Shown here piece by piece: positions 12,101 to 22,016 of a stretch of DNA of 64,000 nt (positions are counted from its first letter, which is position 1; the number at the start of each line of letters is the position of its first letter). A program made the position numbers and the translations under genes. The notes beneath the pieces are model-generated. The model was not told the origin of the DNA, did no database searches, and saw only the letters and a program-made list of their open reading frames with translations. Source of the stretch: Setoptus koraiensis (taxonomy: Eukaryota > Arthropoda). The DNA lies in the NCBI GenBank assembly GCA_048013815.1, contig CM106585.1, positions 15,624,001 through 15,688,000 of the forward strand, in the 5' to 3' direction.

Positions 12101-13525
12101 ATGAAGTCTACCTTGCTTATATTTCAACTATTTTTCGTGGTGACCTGTTGGGTGAGAGCCCATCATGACATGGATTACAATTGGTTTCAAACAGTTCCCT
12201 ATGTTCGGAAGGGCTCGATGAATCGTATAGGTTTTGGCCCCAAGATTCGCTCAAATTCTCTTCCTAAAAGGGACGAAAATCCCGTCATCAATGAACCGAA
12301 AAGTAAATGGAACCTTTCAAACACTTTCAAAAGGGTTTGCTATCTGAGAATGGACCCCTCCACAAATTTCAGGACTGAACATATTGACGGCGACCTATGT
12401 ACGCATATAATCTATGCTTTTTGTAAATTCGATCCGGTGTCGGGCAATATTCTTTTCGGTGCTGATTCGGATGAGCAATACATCAAAGATACTGCCAAGG
12501 TGAAGAGAAAGTATCCCCACTTGAAGTTGATGGTATCAATCTACAATGATGAGAACAGGGGCTTCAACACAATCGTTGGAAATAAAATCCTCTCTCGAAG
12601 GTAATTAATTACTCAACACATATATACAAGTTTGCTCTTGGTGCTCACCCGATCTTTGCATTAATAATTTCACTTGTTTTGCAACCATTCCTATAGAGTG
12701 GCTCGAGAGTCAATTAAGTTTATGGACAAATATTCATTCGACGGACTTGATTTGGATTGGGAGTTTCCTGGTTTTCCGAACAAGAATAAAACTGAGACAT
12801 CAGGTTACACCACAATAATCGCTGAACTTAGAAAAGCGTTCGGTCAAAAATACCTATTAACCGTGGCGACGCCTGCCCAAGAAAGAGTTTTCGCTGGCTA
12901 CGAACTATTCGAGATTTCTAAGCAAGTTGATTGGTTAAATGTGATGACCTATGATTATCACATGTGGCAATATTTTACTCCATTCACTGGACCAAATGCT
13001 CCTCTCTACACACTCTCTGGTGTAAATCATGTACCTGTTGCAAAACATCTTTCTATCAATTGGACAGTTCATGAATACATCAATCAAGGTGTCCCGAGAG
13101 AAAAAATTGTTTTGGGCATTCCTACGTACAGTAGAGGATTTAAATTGGCATTTTTAAGCGACCCAGAACCGTTCAGACCATCAACTGGACATTACGTGAA
13201 CGAGTTGAAAGACTATCTTATCTTTCCAGAAGTTTGTCGCCTTCTTTCGTTGCCAGGAACAAAGACTGGTTTCGACTCACAAGGTCGCGTTCCCTATCTA
13301 TCAACACCAGATAAAGTATGGGTCAGTTATGAAGATGAATATAGTCTTAAAGAAAAAGTAAACTTCATCATCCAGCATCAACTTGGTGGCTATATGACAT
13401 GGAATTTGAATTCAGATAATTTCGATGGGCCTTGCATGAAAGATGAAACGAGAAACATTTTACACAAAACGTTGTTGAATGCATGGGGAACTTATAGAAA
13501 AAGGATGAACGGATATTACCTGTGA
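12101..13525 (+). CDS. secreted glycoside hydrolase family 18 (chitinase-like) protein
   Basis: Predicted secreted chitinase or chitinase-like protein that would act on cuticle or other chitin. Two exons: 12101-12600 and 12697-13525. A 96-bp intron has donor GTAATT at 12601 and acceptor AG at 12695-12696. The product is 442 residues. A signal peptide is visible (MKSTLLIFQLFFVVTCWVRA). The GH18 active-site motif DxxDxDxE is complete as FDGLDLDWEFP, with Asp182, Asp185, Asp187 and the acid/base Glu189. Other GH18 landmarks are THIIYAFCKF, VMTYDYHMW and GGYMTWNLNSDNFDG. Catalysis is therefore plausible. There is no C-terminal chitin-binding domain and no Ser/Thr linker; residues about 22-75 form an unusual N-terminal extension before the barrel. 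It could be an imaginal-disc-growth-factor-like protein, but the intact Glu argues for activity. Confidence 0.9.
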
Positions 13526-13942
13526 TTGTTACGCTGCTATGAGCAATTTGATTGTATCGAGCGCTTATCAAACTCTTGAGCCAGACCATTTATGGATTAC
13601 CGTCTTGATTGATATAACTTTGAGAACTTATAATTTTGATGACTTCTCTCCTTATGAAGACATTGTATTGTAAGTCACAGGAAGAATCACAAGAAACTTA
13701 TTCAAATTAACGAAACAATGACAATTATTTTCGCCTGGAGGGTGCCAAACTACGTATTCTACAATCAAGGGTAGATTTGATGCAAATCTTCGGTCCGGCA
13801 CAATGACACTTTTCATACATTTGGACCCCCCCCCCCTACCTGATGGCTATCATTGAAAAAAGAAAAACAAAATATGAGGTGTTGGTCGCGGTTAGCCCGG
13901 CGACTGGTATGTCGAGAAACAATTGACACTGCAAACAAAGCA
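13526..13942. other. spacer up to the assembly gap
   Basis: Non-coding sequence after the GH18 gene, with a C homopolymer at about 13827-13836. Homopolymers like this often border assembly gaps. No exon is recognised. Confidence 0.5.
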
Positions 13943-14442
13943 NNNNNNNNNNNNNNNNNNNNNNNNNNNNNNNNNNNNNNNNNNNNNNNNNNNNNNNNNN
14001 NNNNNNNNNNNNNNNNNNNNNNNNNNNNNNNNNNNNNNNNNNNNNNNNNNNNNNNNNNNNNNNNNNNNNNNNNNNNNNNNNNNNNNNNNNNNNNNNNNNN
14101 NNNNNNNNNNNNNNNNNNNNNNNNNNNNNNNNNNNNNNNNNNNNNNNNNNNNNNNNNNNNNNNNNNNNNNNNNNNNNNNNNNNNNNNNNNNNNNNNNNNN
14201 NNNNNNNNNNNNNNNNNNNNNNNNNNNNNNNNNNNNNNNNNNNNNNNNNNNNNNNNNNNNNNNNNNNNNNNNNNNNNNNNNNNNNNNNNNNNNNNNNNNN
14301 NNNNNNNNNNNNNNNNNNNNNNNNNNNNNNNNNNNNNNNNNNNNNNNNNNNNNNNNNNNNNNNNNNNNNNNNNNNNNNNNNNNNNNNNNNNNNNNNNNNN
14401 NNNNNNNNNNNNNNNNNNNNNNNNNNNNNNNNNNNNNNNNNN
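13943..14442. other. assembly gap (500 N)
   Basis: Exactly 500 undetermined bases, the customary length for a scaffold gap of unknown size. Any open frame crossing it is an artefact. A gene spanning this point would be cut; the decayed gene on the right may extend into it. Confidence 0.99.
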
Positions 14443-14703
14443 CCACTTGTGCGACATATGGAGGTTGATAGTGCAAGCATATTTTTCATAGTTCTGTAGT
14501 TAGCTAATATCCAATAGTAGACCATGAAACATGTCATCGCAAGTGAAACTTTTCATATAGACCCCCAATCTCATGCCGATTCATGTAACAAACGTGCAGG
14601 AATCTCTTGCTTTGGTATGGGTCATAATCATTACGCCCATGGAGAACTTTACCTTTTTAGAAAAAATACAGGTCGCTCGGACACATTTTGGTTATAATCT
14701 TAT

Positions 14704-15775
14704 TCAGATCTCTATGGATAATTGGTGATAAGCCCCATAGAACAGTTTGATTTGATTCACACGTGCCAGGGGTGGCAACATAAAAGGTGAATTGTGGCCA
14801 CGATCTAACTGACGAAGATAGTTTCTTGTGATGATTGGCCAGTGTTGTCTGAGTTGAACCTCCCTGTAATTTTCATCATCTTCCTCTGAAGGCAGCATTT
14901 GTGTACCTGGAGGACTTTCTCTAGTGCAATGTAGATCAAATTCCTTTGCCGAATACGCTAGAATGCGATCATTCGGTTCAGCAAATGTTGTACTGAATCC
15001 AGTTGGACTCTCGTATGCAAGTCGCTTGTTACTTGTAGCGATTGATTCCTCTCCGTTGCGACATCAACTATCTTGGCTATTCTAAATTGGTATAACTGTT
15101 TTATCAGACAGTATATGGCAGAGTTGTCGCCATGATATCTATCAATCAGGTCGTCATATTCTACTGGCCTAAGTAGATTGACAATTCGCTCGAATATCCA
15201 ACAATTCTTGTTCTAAACTCCACCTTAACCTGCAATTTTATGACAGTCATCCTTAAATTGGTGATGTCCAAGTATGATCCGAAGCTCTCACATGATTTGG
15301 CTGCTTCTAGGAGCCATCCTAGACTAAATTTACGGTAGCCATCAATCCAATTGATGCGATATTTTATCTTGTTACCATCGACTATTGTGCATGTCTCTAA
15401 CTGAAAACTTGGTTTTTCATATTCAGTTAGAGCACTCAATCCCTGTCTAGAATGCTAATTTAAACATTGATCACATCTACATGATTGCCATGTTAGACTG
15501 GATAGAAGCTTTGAGTTTTCATCTATCGAGATGTCCACATCATTATGTCTAAAATGGCCGTTCTCATCAATGTCGCCAAATTTATTTTTCACATCATCGA
15601 TGATCTCGTAGCTGAATTTCGGCGATTCTTTCTTGCTGTATCGTCTTCAAAATCTTCATGAAATCCTTGTTTTTACATCGAGATCCAGAGTGAGCGTCAC
15701 CTGATAAACTTTTGATAATGACCATGCACCTCCTGTGCGACAACACGCAACAGCTGATGCATCGACACCGAAAGA
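14704..15775 (-). pseudogene. frameshifted, unrecognised protein-coding remnant
   Basis: On the minus strand, protein-like frames follow each other with small offsets rather than intron-sized gaps. Pieces in order: about 15775-15670 (WSLSKVYQVTLTLDLDVK), 15637-15450 (SYEIIDDVKNKFGDIDENG), 15437-15161 (TEYEKPSFQLETCTIVDGNK), an overlapping frame at about 15210-14955 (RPVEYDDLIDRYHGD), and about 15065-14704 (LAYESPTGFSTTFAEPNDR through SIEI and a stop). The joins are single-frame shifts with overlapping sequence, which fits indels in a decaying gene better than splicing; one 39-nt GT-AG interval near 15490-15450 could be a micro-intron. I do not recognise the family. Sequencing error near the gap is an alternative explanation. 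Confidence 0.35.
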
Positions 15776-15941
15776 ATAACCACATGTTCATAAAAAATCC
15801 ACATTGCGTATTTGCAGTCGCACGCTTATTTCCATCAGTTTGTTGGCATCAGAGCCATATCGTATCAGCTAATGTTTTGTCATCTATTAAACACCTAGTG
15901 TTTGGAATAATTTCCTCCTAACATCGGTAGTCACAGCAAGA

Positions 15942-16556
15942 ATGTCTTTTCAATATATTGAATCCAACCGAGTGTCTAAGGCTCAAAAAAGAAGAGAGGC
16001 CAAGGCGGTCAAGAAGGCAGAGCAGATCAAAAGGATCGAAGAAGCTGAAAAATTGGATGAGCACAAGGAAAGAACTATAGAAAGTGATAAGCTGTCAATT
16101 CAATTGAAATCGAAAAAATTGAAAATCAAGGACATTGAATCCGATGGTGACTGCTTGTATCGTGCTATTGAGCATCAACTATCCATCTTAGGGTGTAGCT
16201 CCGAAAAATTGAATTATCAGGAGTTGAGAGATAAGACAAGCGAATATATGCTTAGATATCCTGATAAATTCATGCCGTTTTTGGCCAGCAGCTCCAACGA
16301 TGAACCTATGACTCAAAAGGAATATACCTCTTATTGTAACAAGATATCTACTACAAAAACGTGGGGTGGTAACGTCGAGCTGTCCGCTCTCACCCAGATA
16401 ATCAACAGGCCCATACACGTCTATCAGGCTGAGGGCCTTTCTCCTATTATCCTAACACCTGACACACCTAATCCAGGCAAACCAATTAAGCTCAGTTTCC
16501 ACAGACACCTGTATCATCTCGGCGAACACTACAACAGTCTTGTTGATGTTCTATGA
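15942..16556 (+). CDS. OTU-domain deubiquitinase, OTUD6-like
   Basis: Cysteine protease that removes ubiquitin, 204 residues. The sequence from RVSKAQKRREAK onward follows OTUD6A/B: a basic coiled-coil linker at about 10-60, then the OTU domain. Catalytic residues are visible as Asp68 and Cys71 in SDGDCLYRAIE and His196 in LGEHYNS; the WGGNVELSAL strand is present. Vertebrate OTUD6B is about 290-320 residues, so roughly 90 N-terminal residues are missing. CACAG lies just before the start and could be a splice acceptor, so an upstream exon may exist, but I did not find one. The N-terminal half is less certain than the OTU domain. It is next to the decayed gene on the other strand, with no apparent link. 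Confidence 0.9.
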   Translation: MSFQYIESNRVSKAQKRREAKAVKKAEQIKRIEEAEKLDEHKERTIESDKLSIQLKSKKLKIKDIESDGDCLYRAIEHQLSILGCSSEKLNYQELRDKTSEYMLRYPDKFMPFLASSSNDEPMTQKEYTSYCNKISTTKTWGGNVELSALTQIINRPIHVYQAEGLSPIILTPDTPNPGKPIKLSFHRHLYHLGEHYNSLVDVL

Positions 16557-17402
16557 ATTTTATTTGAAGACTCAAGCAAGGAATGCTTGAGGAAAGCTTT
16601 AATGCATGATTATGCCTCGGATTGATTGTACAATGCCATTCAAAAAAGAGGCAAAATTGCAACGACAATGTAAACACAATTCTGGTAATAATGTAATCGT
16701 AACAATGCTCATTAGCATGTTGATTGATGACACTCTCACAACACCAAAACTTAATCGTCGCAACATGTAAGTCGGGCATCAGTCACAACACATGCCCAAT
16801 TAAACTTTGCACTTGCTGTTAAGAAGGCATTGTATCATTGGTGTTGGCTCGTTATTGTCATGTTGATCTATTATTCAGTTAAACTATCCTACGAAATTCT
16901 ATCAACACTTTTTCAAGTTATGGAGGAGTTCTCGAGAAGAAAAGGAAATTTCCTTTGTTACTCATTCTTTATTAATTAAGCGTCCTTATTAATGTAACTG
17001 CTCAAGCTCACTCATCGTGTGTCAAGACATGGCGACTCATTAAAGTTGAAGTGTTGATAGAATAAATGAAAACCTTACTATTCTTTGGAACATGCGTATC
17101 GTTGATAATACTGTCATACTATCTCTAGTAATTTCTTTTCGTTAGTATTGCTGATTTCTAGATTGAATTATACTCTTAATAGTTTTTAGCCTATATAACT
17201 CTCTTTCTCCGGTTATGAACTGACATATGAAGGATTGTTTTCTTTCCATTTGAAATATAAGATACAGATTTTATAGTATTCGATCATTTATATAAAATAA
17301 ATCATTTCGATTACAGAATACAAAATTAATCCGTTCTGGACACTGAATCCTCACGAACTAATTCAAGTCATCATTAAATAACATAGATTAATACCGAAAA
17401 AG
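16557..17402. other. spacer upstream of troponin I
   Basis: An 846-bp AT-rich interval with no recognisable exon. It would contain the OTUD6-like 3' end and at least part of the troponin I promoter or 5' UTR introns. Confidence 0.5.
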
Positions 17403-18399
17403 ATGAATGAAAATATGAGCGAAGTTAGTATCGATAGGACGAAAGACAATCTTGGCCGAATGTTAATAATAATAAGATAAAACTTTACCTTTTGTACTTT
17501 CACCATGTAGGAAGATAGAATCAAGCGCGAGGAGCGTGAGAAGAAGAAAGCTGAAGTTAGAGCTAGACTTGAAGCCTCATCTAAAGCCAATAAGAAGAAG
17601 GGTTTCATGACGCCTGAGAGAAAGAAGAAGTTGCGGGTATGTGTAACATGGTAAAAGTATTGCGGGGGATGTATCTTGAATTCTCTTACATGACAATCTA
17701 TTACTATGTCTATGTGCAAAATGAATTGTAGTTGCTCTTAAGAAAAAAGGCCGCCGAGGAGTTGAAACGTCAACAAGAGGCCAAAGCAAATGAACGAAGG
17801 AAGGTAATTACTGAGAGAACAGGCCCGAAAAAGAGTCTGGATAATCTGGACGAAAGTAAGTAGGCTCAGAATAGCAATCATGTGCTACTGCTTAAATATT
17901 GCACCTTGACGGCTAAATCTTACATTGTTCATGTAGGTGAACTGCAAGAACTCTGTAAAGAGTATCACAGCAGAATTGGACAGCTAGAGAGTAGTAAATA
18001 TGATCTTGAATATCATGTCAAACGGATAGACTTTGAAATACATGAACTTTCTATGAAAGTCAACGATATGCGAGGCAAATAGTGAGTAATTCAGTTCCAT
18101 CTTTCCGTAACCTGCTTCCGGTTACCTATTTGTTAAGCCACTCTTATAACCATAATTTCTCGTTGCTCCATCGTTACAGTATCAAGCCTACTTTGAAAAA
18201 AGTGCCCAAATTCGGTGTTAAGATAGAGCGTATGTTGTTGAACGCTAGGAAAGAAGTTGGGTTCACTGTTAATTTAAAATCTGTCAAAAGAGATCAATTC
18301 AAGAACGAGGATATAAATAGAGACAGCAACCAGACACCTGAGTGGTCGTGGAAGAAGCAGCAAGGCTCTGACCAGGCGGCCCCGGATCAGGATCAATAG
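17403..18399 (+). CDS. wupA: troponin I, five coding exons
   Basis: Inhibitory subunit of the thin-filament troponin complex in muscle. Exons: 17403-17423, 17511-17636, 17732-17855, 17937-18081 and 18180-18399, all with GT-AG introns of 80-98 bp and matching phases (0, 0, 1, 2). The joined product is 211 residues, close to the invertebrate length. Landmarks are the near-invariant arthropod block GFMTPERKKKLRLLLRKK in exons 2-3, the troponin-T-binding coiled coil ESSKYDLEYHVKRIDFEIHE-like segment in exon 4, and the inhibitory region YIKPTLKKVPKFGVKIER in exon 5. The first exon is short (MNENMSE) and its start is the least certain part; Met5 is an alternative. Arthropods usually splice alternative copies of exon 4 or a later exon; only one copy of each is visible here. 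The C-terminus ends in a Gln/Asp-rich tail. Confidence 0.93.
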
Positions 18400-19050
18400 A
18401 TCCATGCATCAAACCATCTTGACAGAGCGAATGGAAGTTAGAATGAATCCATCAGTAAAAATGAAATGACACGTGCTTCGAAATCTCATCAGAATACTCT
18501 GGCTGATTCTTTGTCAAGCAAGTCGGCGAAGCGCTGCGTTGATTGTACGACAAATCGATTGTCGACGTTTTTGTTCAATTTAGTAATAATAGCCATTCTT
18601 TAGTGAAGAGAATCAACTGAATTAAGCTCATATAGTGTGAAAGTTTAACTTACTCAATGACGGGATTCTCTTTATTGATTGTCGGTTCGTGTGCTCCGAT
18701 TTCTGTCACTCTCAATCTATCAGCTGCCGCTGCGCCAATGTCCGGCCGCTGCGATTTTGCTACTCCGCTCATGGTTGCTATTAGCACTTGATTATCGCAT
18801 CTTGATACTCGAAACTTAAAACTACCGGTTAATTATGATTTTTATTTGTGCCTCCTGTTGTTTTCATTGTCGGTCGCCAATCCTTTGCAAGTTGGCTCTT
18901 GACCGTTTAGCTTTACAATCATTTGGATGCTCGTCGACAGTTGATCGAAAATTGACTATTTAGTTATAGAATGGATTTAATGATTGATTTATTGAATAAC
19001 TAGCGTTGTGATAGAACGCTATTGTAAGTTTGACATTTGAGAACTCAGAA
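18400..19050. other. spacer between troponin I and FKBP8-like copy A
   Basis: A convergent interval (troponin I plus, FKBP8-like minus). It is otherwise unremarkable except for a possible two-exon small gene on the minus strand, listed separately. Confidence 0.45.
18452..18772 (-). CDS. candidate small two-exon gene, 66 residues
   Basis: An ATG at 18772 opens 39 codons (MSGVAKSQRPDIG, later IGAHEPTINKENP) that end in GA followed by GTAAGT, a textbook donor (exon end 18654). A matching acceptor (AACGCAG) at 18535-18534 would join in frame to 18533-18452, ending in TGA and giving 66 residues. The first exon has balanced, protein-like composition and higher GC than its surroundings. I do not recognise the product. 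The second exon is weakly supported and other acceptors are possible; the first exon could instead belong to a longer gene. Confidence 0.3.
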
Positions 19051-19153
19051 CTAGAAATACAATTGTGTATATAATAGAGCGCTAGATAGAGCGAACAACG
19101 CTGCACCTAATACGCCGCATTTAGCTTTATTCATAGATCCACTCTTGGTCAAT
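19051..19153 (-). pseudogene. out-of-frame membrane-anchor tail of FKBP8-like copy A
   Basis: In the frame shifted from copy A, the sequence reads TKSGSMNKAKCGVLGAALF, then a hydrophobic run, then LYTQLYF and a stop. This matches the end of the intact copy (ALFALTSAILYTQLYF). The tail is therefore preserved at the DNA level but separated from the body by the 4-nt insertion and an in-frame TAA at 19154-19156. Confidence 0.75.
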
Positions 19154-20029
19154 TTACACTCTACCGCCATTTAGACCAATCATCCTCTTGCACATATCTT
19201 TTTCTGCTTGTGTTTGTTTAAGTTGCCTCTTACGAAGTTGCTCAAGGGCCAACTTGGCTGCTTTGTTCTCCGGTTCTAGCTCTAATATCTTGTTTAGAGA
19301 GACCATGGCATCTTCAAATTTACCTGTATTGGTTTCAATGGTAGATTTGCGATACAATGACTTCACGTTGTTAGGACTAATATCCAGGGCACTCTCAACC
19401 GCTGCCAGTGCCTTTATATACTGATCTGTTTTGATATAACAAGCCGCCAAGTTGTTTTTGGCAGACACAAGCAAGCTGTTTTGGTCAGCTGGCAGAACAT
19501 ACTCCAGATATACTATGCTTGATTTATATGATTCTATCGCGTATTCATATTCTTCTTTTTTGAACCAGAAATTTCCTCTTTCGCGTTTTCTATCAGCGAT
19601 GGATAATCTCTGTTTGCCATCCATCTTGTTAAGATGATGATCAACGTATTCTTCACTGGAATATCTCGATAACAATTTTATAGTACATTCCAATGTGGCA
19701 TCTGGTGGAACCTCGGGCAGATTACCTTTGTCGCCATAGGCAAAGCGGGGCTTGAATTTAAATAGTGATTTCTCCCCAATATTCATCAATGGAATGACAA
19801 TAATTACGGCTGGAAATAGGTCCGAATCAACGCTGATGGCAAAATTCGTGTGGCTGTCGCTTTCAATGAGCTTGCCGTCCAATCTGGTCTCAATGTCAAT
19901 GAAAGCAAAAAATCTACGCGATGCCCCCATATCCAGATAGTCAGGATTCCCAGGATTCCCAGGATCTCCAGGTTCTATGACCTGCCTAAGGATTGCACCA
20001 CTGCCTAAGATATCCTTCTCCTCCTCCAT
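19154..20029 (-). CDS. FKBP8-like co-chaperone, copy A, anchor lost by frameshift
   Basis: 291 residues. An FKBP-type domain spans about 10-125 (ETRLDGKLIESDSHTNF, IPLMNIGEKSLFKFKP, FAYGDKGNLPEVPPD) and is followed by a TPR region at about 145-275 (RKRERGNFWFKKEEYEYAI, NNLAACYIKTDQYIKAL, DISPNNVKSLYRKSTIE). FKBP8 proteins sit on mitochondria and ER and guide Hsp90 and Bcl-2 family clients. This copy is highly similar to the one at 58891-59931 but ends at GLNGGRV. The TPR region lacks about 18 residues and the segment before GLNGG is shorter. A 4-nt insertion near 19156-19163 shifts the frame, leaving the anchor coding sequence intact but untranslated. It could be a soluble product or an early pseudogene. 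It is intronless, like its sister, so a retrocopy origin is possible. Confidence 0.75.
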   Translation of the reverse strand: MEEEKDILGSGAILRQVIEPGDPGNPGNPDYLDMGASRRFFAFIDIETRLDGKLIESDSHTNFAISVDSDLFPAVIIVIPLMNIGEKSLFKFKPRFAYGDKGNLPEVPPDATLECTIKLLSRYSSEEYVDHHLNKMDGKQRLSIADRKRERGNFWFKKEEYEYAIESYKSSIVYLEYVLPADQNSLLVSAKNNLAACYIKTDQYIKALAAVESALDISPNNVKSLYRKSTIETNTGKFEDAMVSLNKILELEPENKAAKLALEQLRKRQLKQTQAEKDMCKRMIGLNGGRV

Positions 20030-20228
20030 GATGCTGGTTTTAGTAATAATTTGGATCGATATTTGTGGTGGTCGTAGGGCTATTTGAGGTAGCTGTAGCC
20101 TATGACTGGATTGGTTGATGCAAGTGTAGTGTTCCGGCAGAAATGTTTTATTCTCGTGGCTCTAACCACTTCGAATTTTTGCTACTCTCTACCAATATTG
20201 GCAGAAAGGGTAGAAACGGTTTATATAT

Positions 20229-20369
20229 TCTGGCAGAAAGTGACAGAGAGTGGCAGAGAGTGACAGAAAGTGGCAGAAAGTGGCAGAGAGTGACAGAAAG
20301 TGGCAGAAAGTGGCAAAAAGTGACAAAAAGTGGCAAAAAGTGACAAAAAGTGGCAAAAAGTGGCAGAAA
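20229..20369 (+). repeat. 10-bp minisatellite, about 14 copies
   Basis: Head-to-tail units of the form GTGRCARARA (for example GTGGCAGAAA, GTGACAGAGA, GTGGCAAAAA). Units in the right part favour AAAA and those in the left favour GAGA, suggesting local homogenisation. Scattered related units lie at about 20484-20504 and 20725-20745. Long open frames on both strands here are consequences of the 10-bp period and are not genes. Confidence 0.85.
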
Positions 20370-20512
20370 GCACGACTTGCTTTCTTGCCAGTGAGCGTGC
20401 TGTGTCCGGTGCTGCACAGACTGTGTTCTGTCAAAATTGAAAACTTCAGCGGCCACCATTCACTTTCATCAATTTCTGCCATTGACGAAAGTGGCCGAAA
20501 GTGGGAGTCTCA

Positions 20513-20661
20513 ACTAGTGTTGCGGCCTAAATGGTTTAAAGTTTAAACCCATGGCTTTTATTCGGACTTTTATTCGCAATAAAGGCCACTTTAGGCCCGG
20601 TGGTTTAAACCCGAACGGGCCTAAAGTGGCCTTTATTCTAGAATAAAGGCCGCCACACTAG
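20513..20661. mobile_element. foldback / MITE-like element with nested inverted repeats
   Basis: About 148 bp bounded by terminal inverted repeats: CTAGTGTTGCGGCCT on the left and its near-perfect complement AGGCCGCCACACTAG on the right (one mismatch). The heptamer AGTCTCA occurs at 20506-20512 and 20660-20666 and could be a target duplication, although it overlaps the right end. Inside are a perfect 22-nt inverted repeat (arms 20578-20599 and 20616-20637, 16-nt loop) and a perfect 20-bp palindrome at 20630-20649. It has no coding capacity. It sits in the divergent interval upstream of ROGDI. The superfamily is not assigned; hAT-like is possible. Copy number elsewhere would decide whether it is a real family. 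Confidence 0.6.
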
Positions 20662-20941
20662 TCTCAGCTATTTCTGCGGAGTATAAACTGTTCCTACCGT
20701 TTCTGCCCGATGGAAGAAACGCCAGAAATGGCAGAAAGTGGTGGTTGCAAACATTGAGTTTCTAGCAGAACACTAGCAAATTCTGACCGAATCACGCAAC
20801 AAACTCGTTTGAAGTACGCGCTTAAATGAGCGGAGCGAAGCATTATTTTTCAATCAGCTTGCTTCGTTGTTTATATTACTCGGACATTTCCATAGACTAC
20901 AAGTTATTCTTACCAAAGTTTATACTTTTTTTACTTTCAGG

Positions 20942-22016
20942 ATGGCAGAGGATGCCGAAATAGTTGCTCTGGTAAGCCCCGTTCACCAATGATCATAAAT
21001 ATGGCCTGATATCGACTCTAATTATCTAATATCCTCTCTTGCATCTATAGCAACTGGAGTTTGAGTGGCTGCTCAATGAAGAAGTAAGTGTCATACTTAC
21101 CGAACTCACCAATATACTGACGGAATGTTGTCGCAGATTTCTGGTGCAATTGCCCGATACTTTAGTTCAGACAGAAAAATATACCCTTACACATTGTAGT
21201 CCAAATCAGCAGGATCTAACGAAAATCAAGGCAACAGTGGAGGGTGATAAAATAACTGCTGCCGACATTAGTATCAGATTATCTAAGCATCCAATGCAAA
21301 CCATCAAGACGAGTATCAATGGTGGACCAGATAATAGCAGCTGTTGGCGTCTTTATCAGATTCAAGACGCCAGAAATCACCTAACTAAAGCACTCCATCT
21401 TCTTACGTCGCCGCCTCTTCGCATGGGTGCTTCAAATAAGTATGATTTCAAGTCAGCCGAAGAAGTTATCCAGCTGATAAATTCTGTTATGGGTAGCTTA
21501 CAAAAAAGTAGAAATAGCCTAATTGTACCGAAAAAACGGACGATTGAAGAGCTGCAGCACAGCCAAAATATGGTGAGTTTGAATTTTATAAAGCCGAGAC
21601 AAGACTATCCAGTTTACTATCCGACACGATTAAGGATTATTCTACCCAACAACTGATTCATCTCATTCAATATATTTCACAGCAATCTATTAAGCCAGCA
21701 TTACCACTGGACCTTGCCATCAGCTTTTATATTCAATCCCACAATTTAGTCTGTTCAGTATATCAATTGCCCAGTAATGGTAGCAAACAAGTCAAATCAG
21801 AATTTCAGGTAATTTTACGCTTTTTAATCTCATCTCCATACACTTATCAAACATTTCTTATTAATACTTCAATCACCATTTCATCAGGCGGAGGTTTCCG
21901 TGCCGATTCTTAGCGAAGTGCTAGTTTTTCTCAGTTTAGGTCTACAGTGTTGTCAGCAACTGAAGGACAAAGTCAATATCTTCACCCAATACAAAGATAT
22001 GCACTTCAATGATTAA
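20942..22016 (+). CDS. ROGDI: ROGDI homologue (RAVE-type V-ATPase assembly factor)
   Basis: Metazoan counterpart of yeast Rav2; it is thought to work with DMXL proteins in V-ATPase assembly. Four exons: 20942-20971, 21051-21572, 21683-21808 and 21888-22016, all joining in phase 0, for 268 residues (human about 287). Recognisable blocks are LEFEWLLNEEVSVILTEL, LYQIQDARNHLTKAL, LLTSPP, EEVIQLINSVMGSL, KPALPLDLAISFYIQ, LVCSVYQL and LGLQCCQQLKDKV. A tempting GTAAGT at 21084 inside exon 2 is not used, because reading through restores the family sequence. A TTTCAG stands just before the ATG, so a 5' UTR intron is likely. No missing blocks were noted. Confidence 0.9.

Noticed and set aside
13813-14537. 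Long open frames spanning the N gap on both strands
   Set aside because: They consist almost entirely of undetermined bases and have no coding evidence.
20229-20369. CRISPR-like array
   Set aside because: There are no spacers; it is a contiguous 10-bp tandem repeat in a eukaryotic genome.
20143-20546. Open frames with repeating WQKVTESGRK or CHFLPLFVTF
   Set aside because: The 10-bp minisatellite keeps all frames open; there is no start context or homology.
21084-21140. GTAAGT ... CGCAG as an additional ROGDI intron
   Set aside because: Reading through gives NEEVSVILTELTNIL, which matches the ROGDI family; splicing would delete conserved residues.
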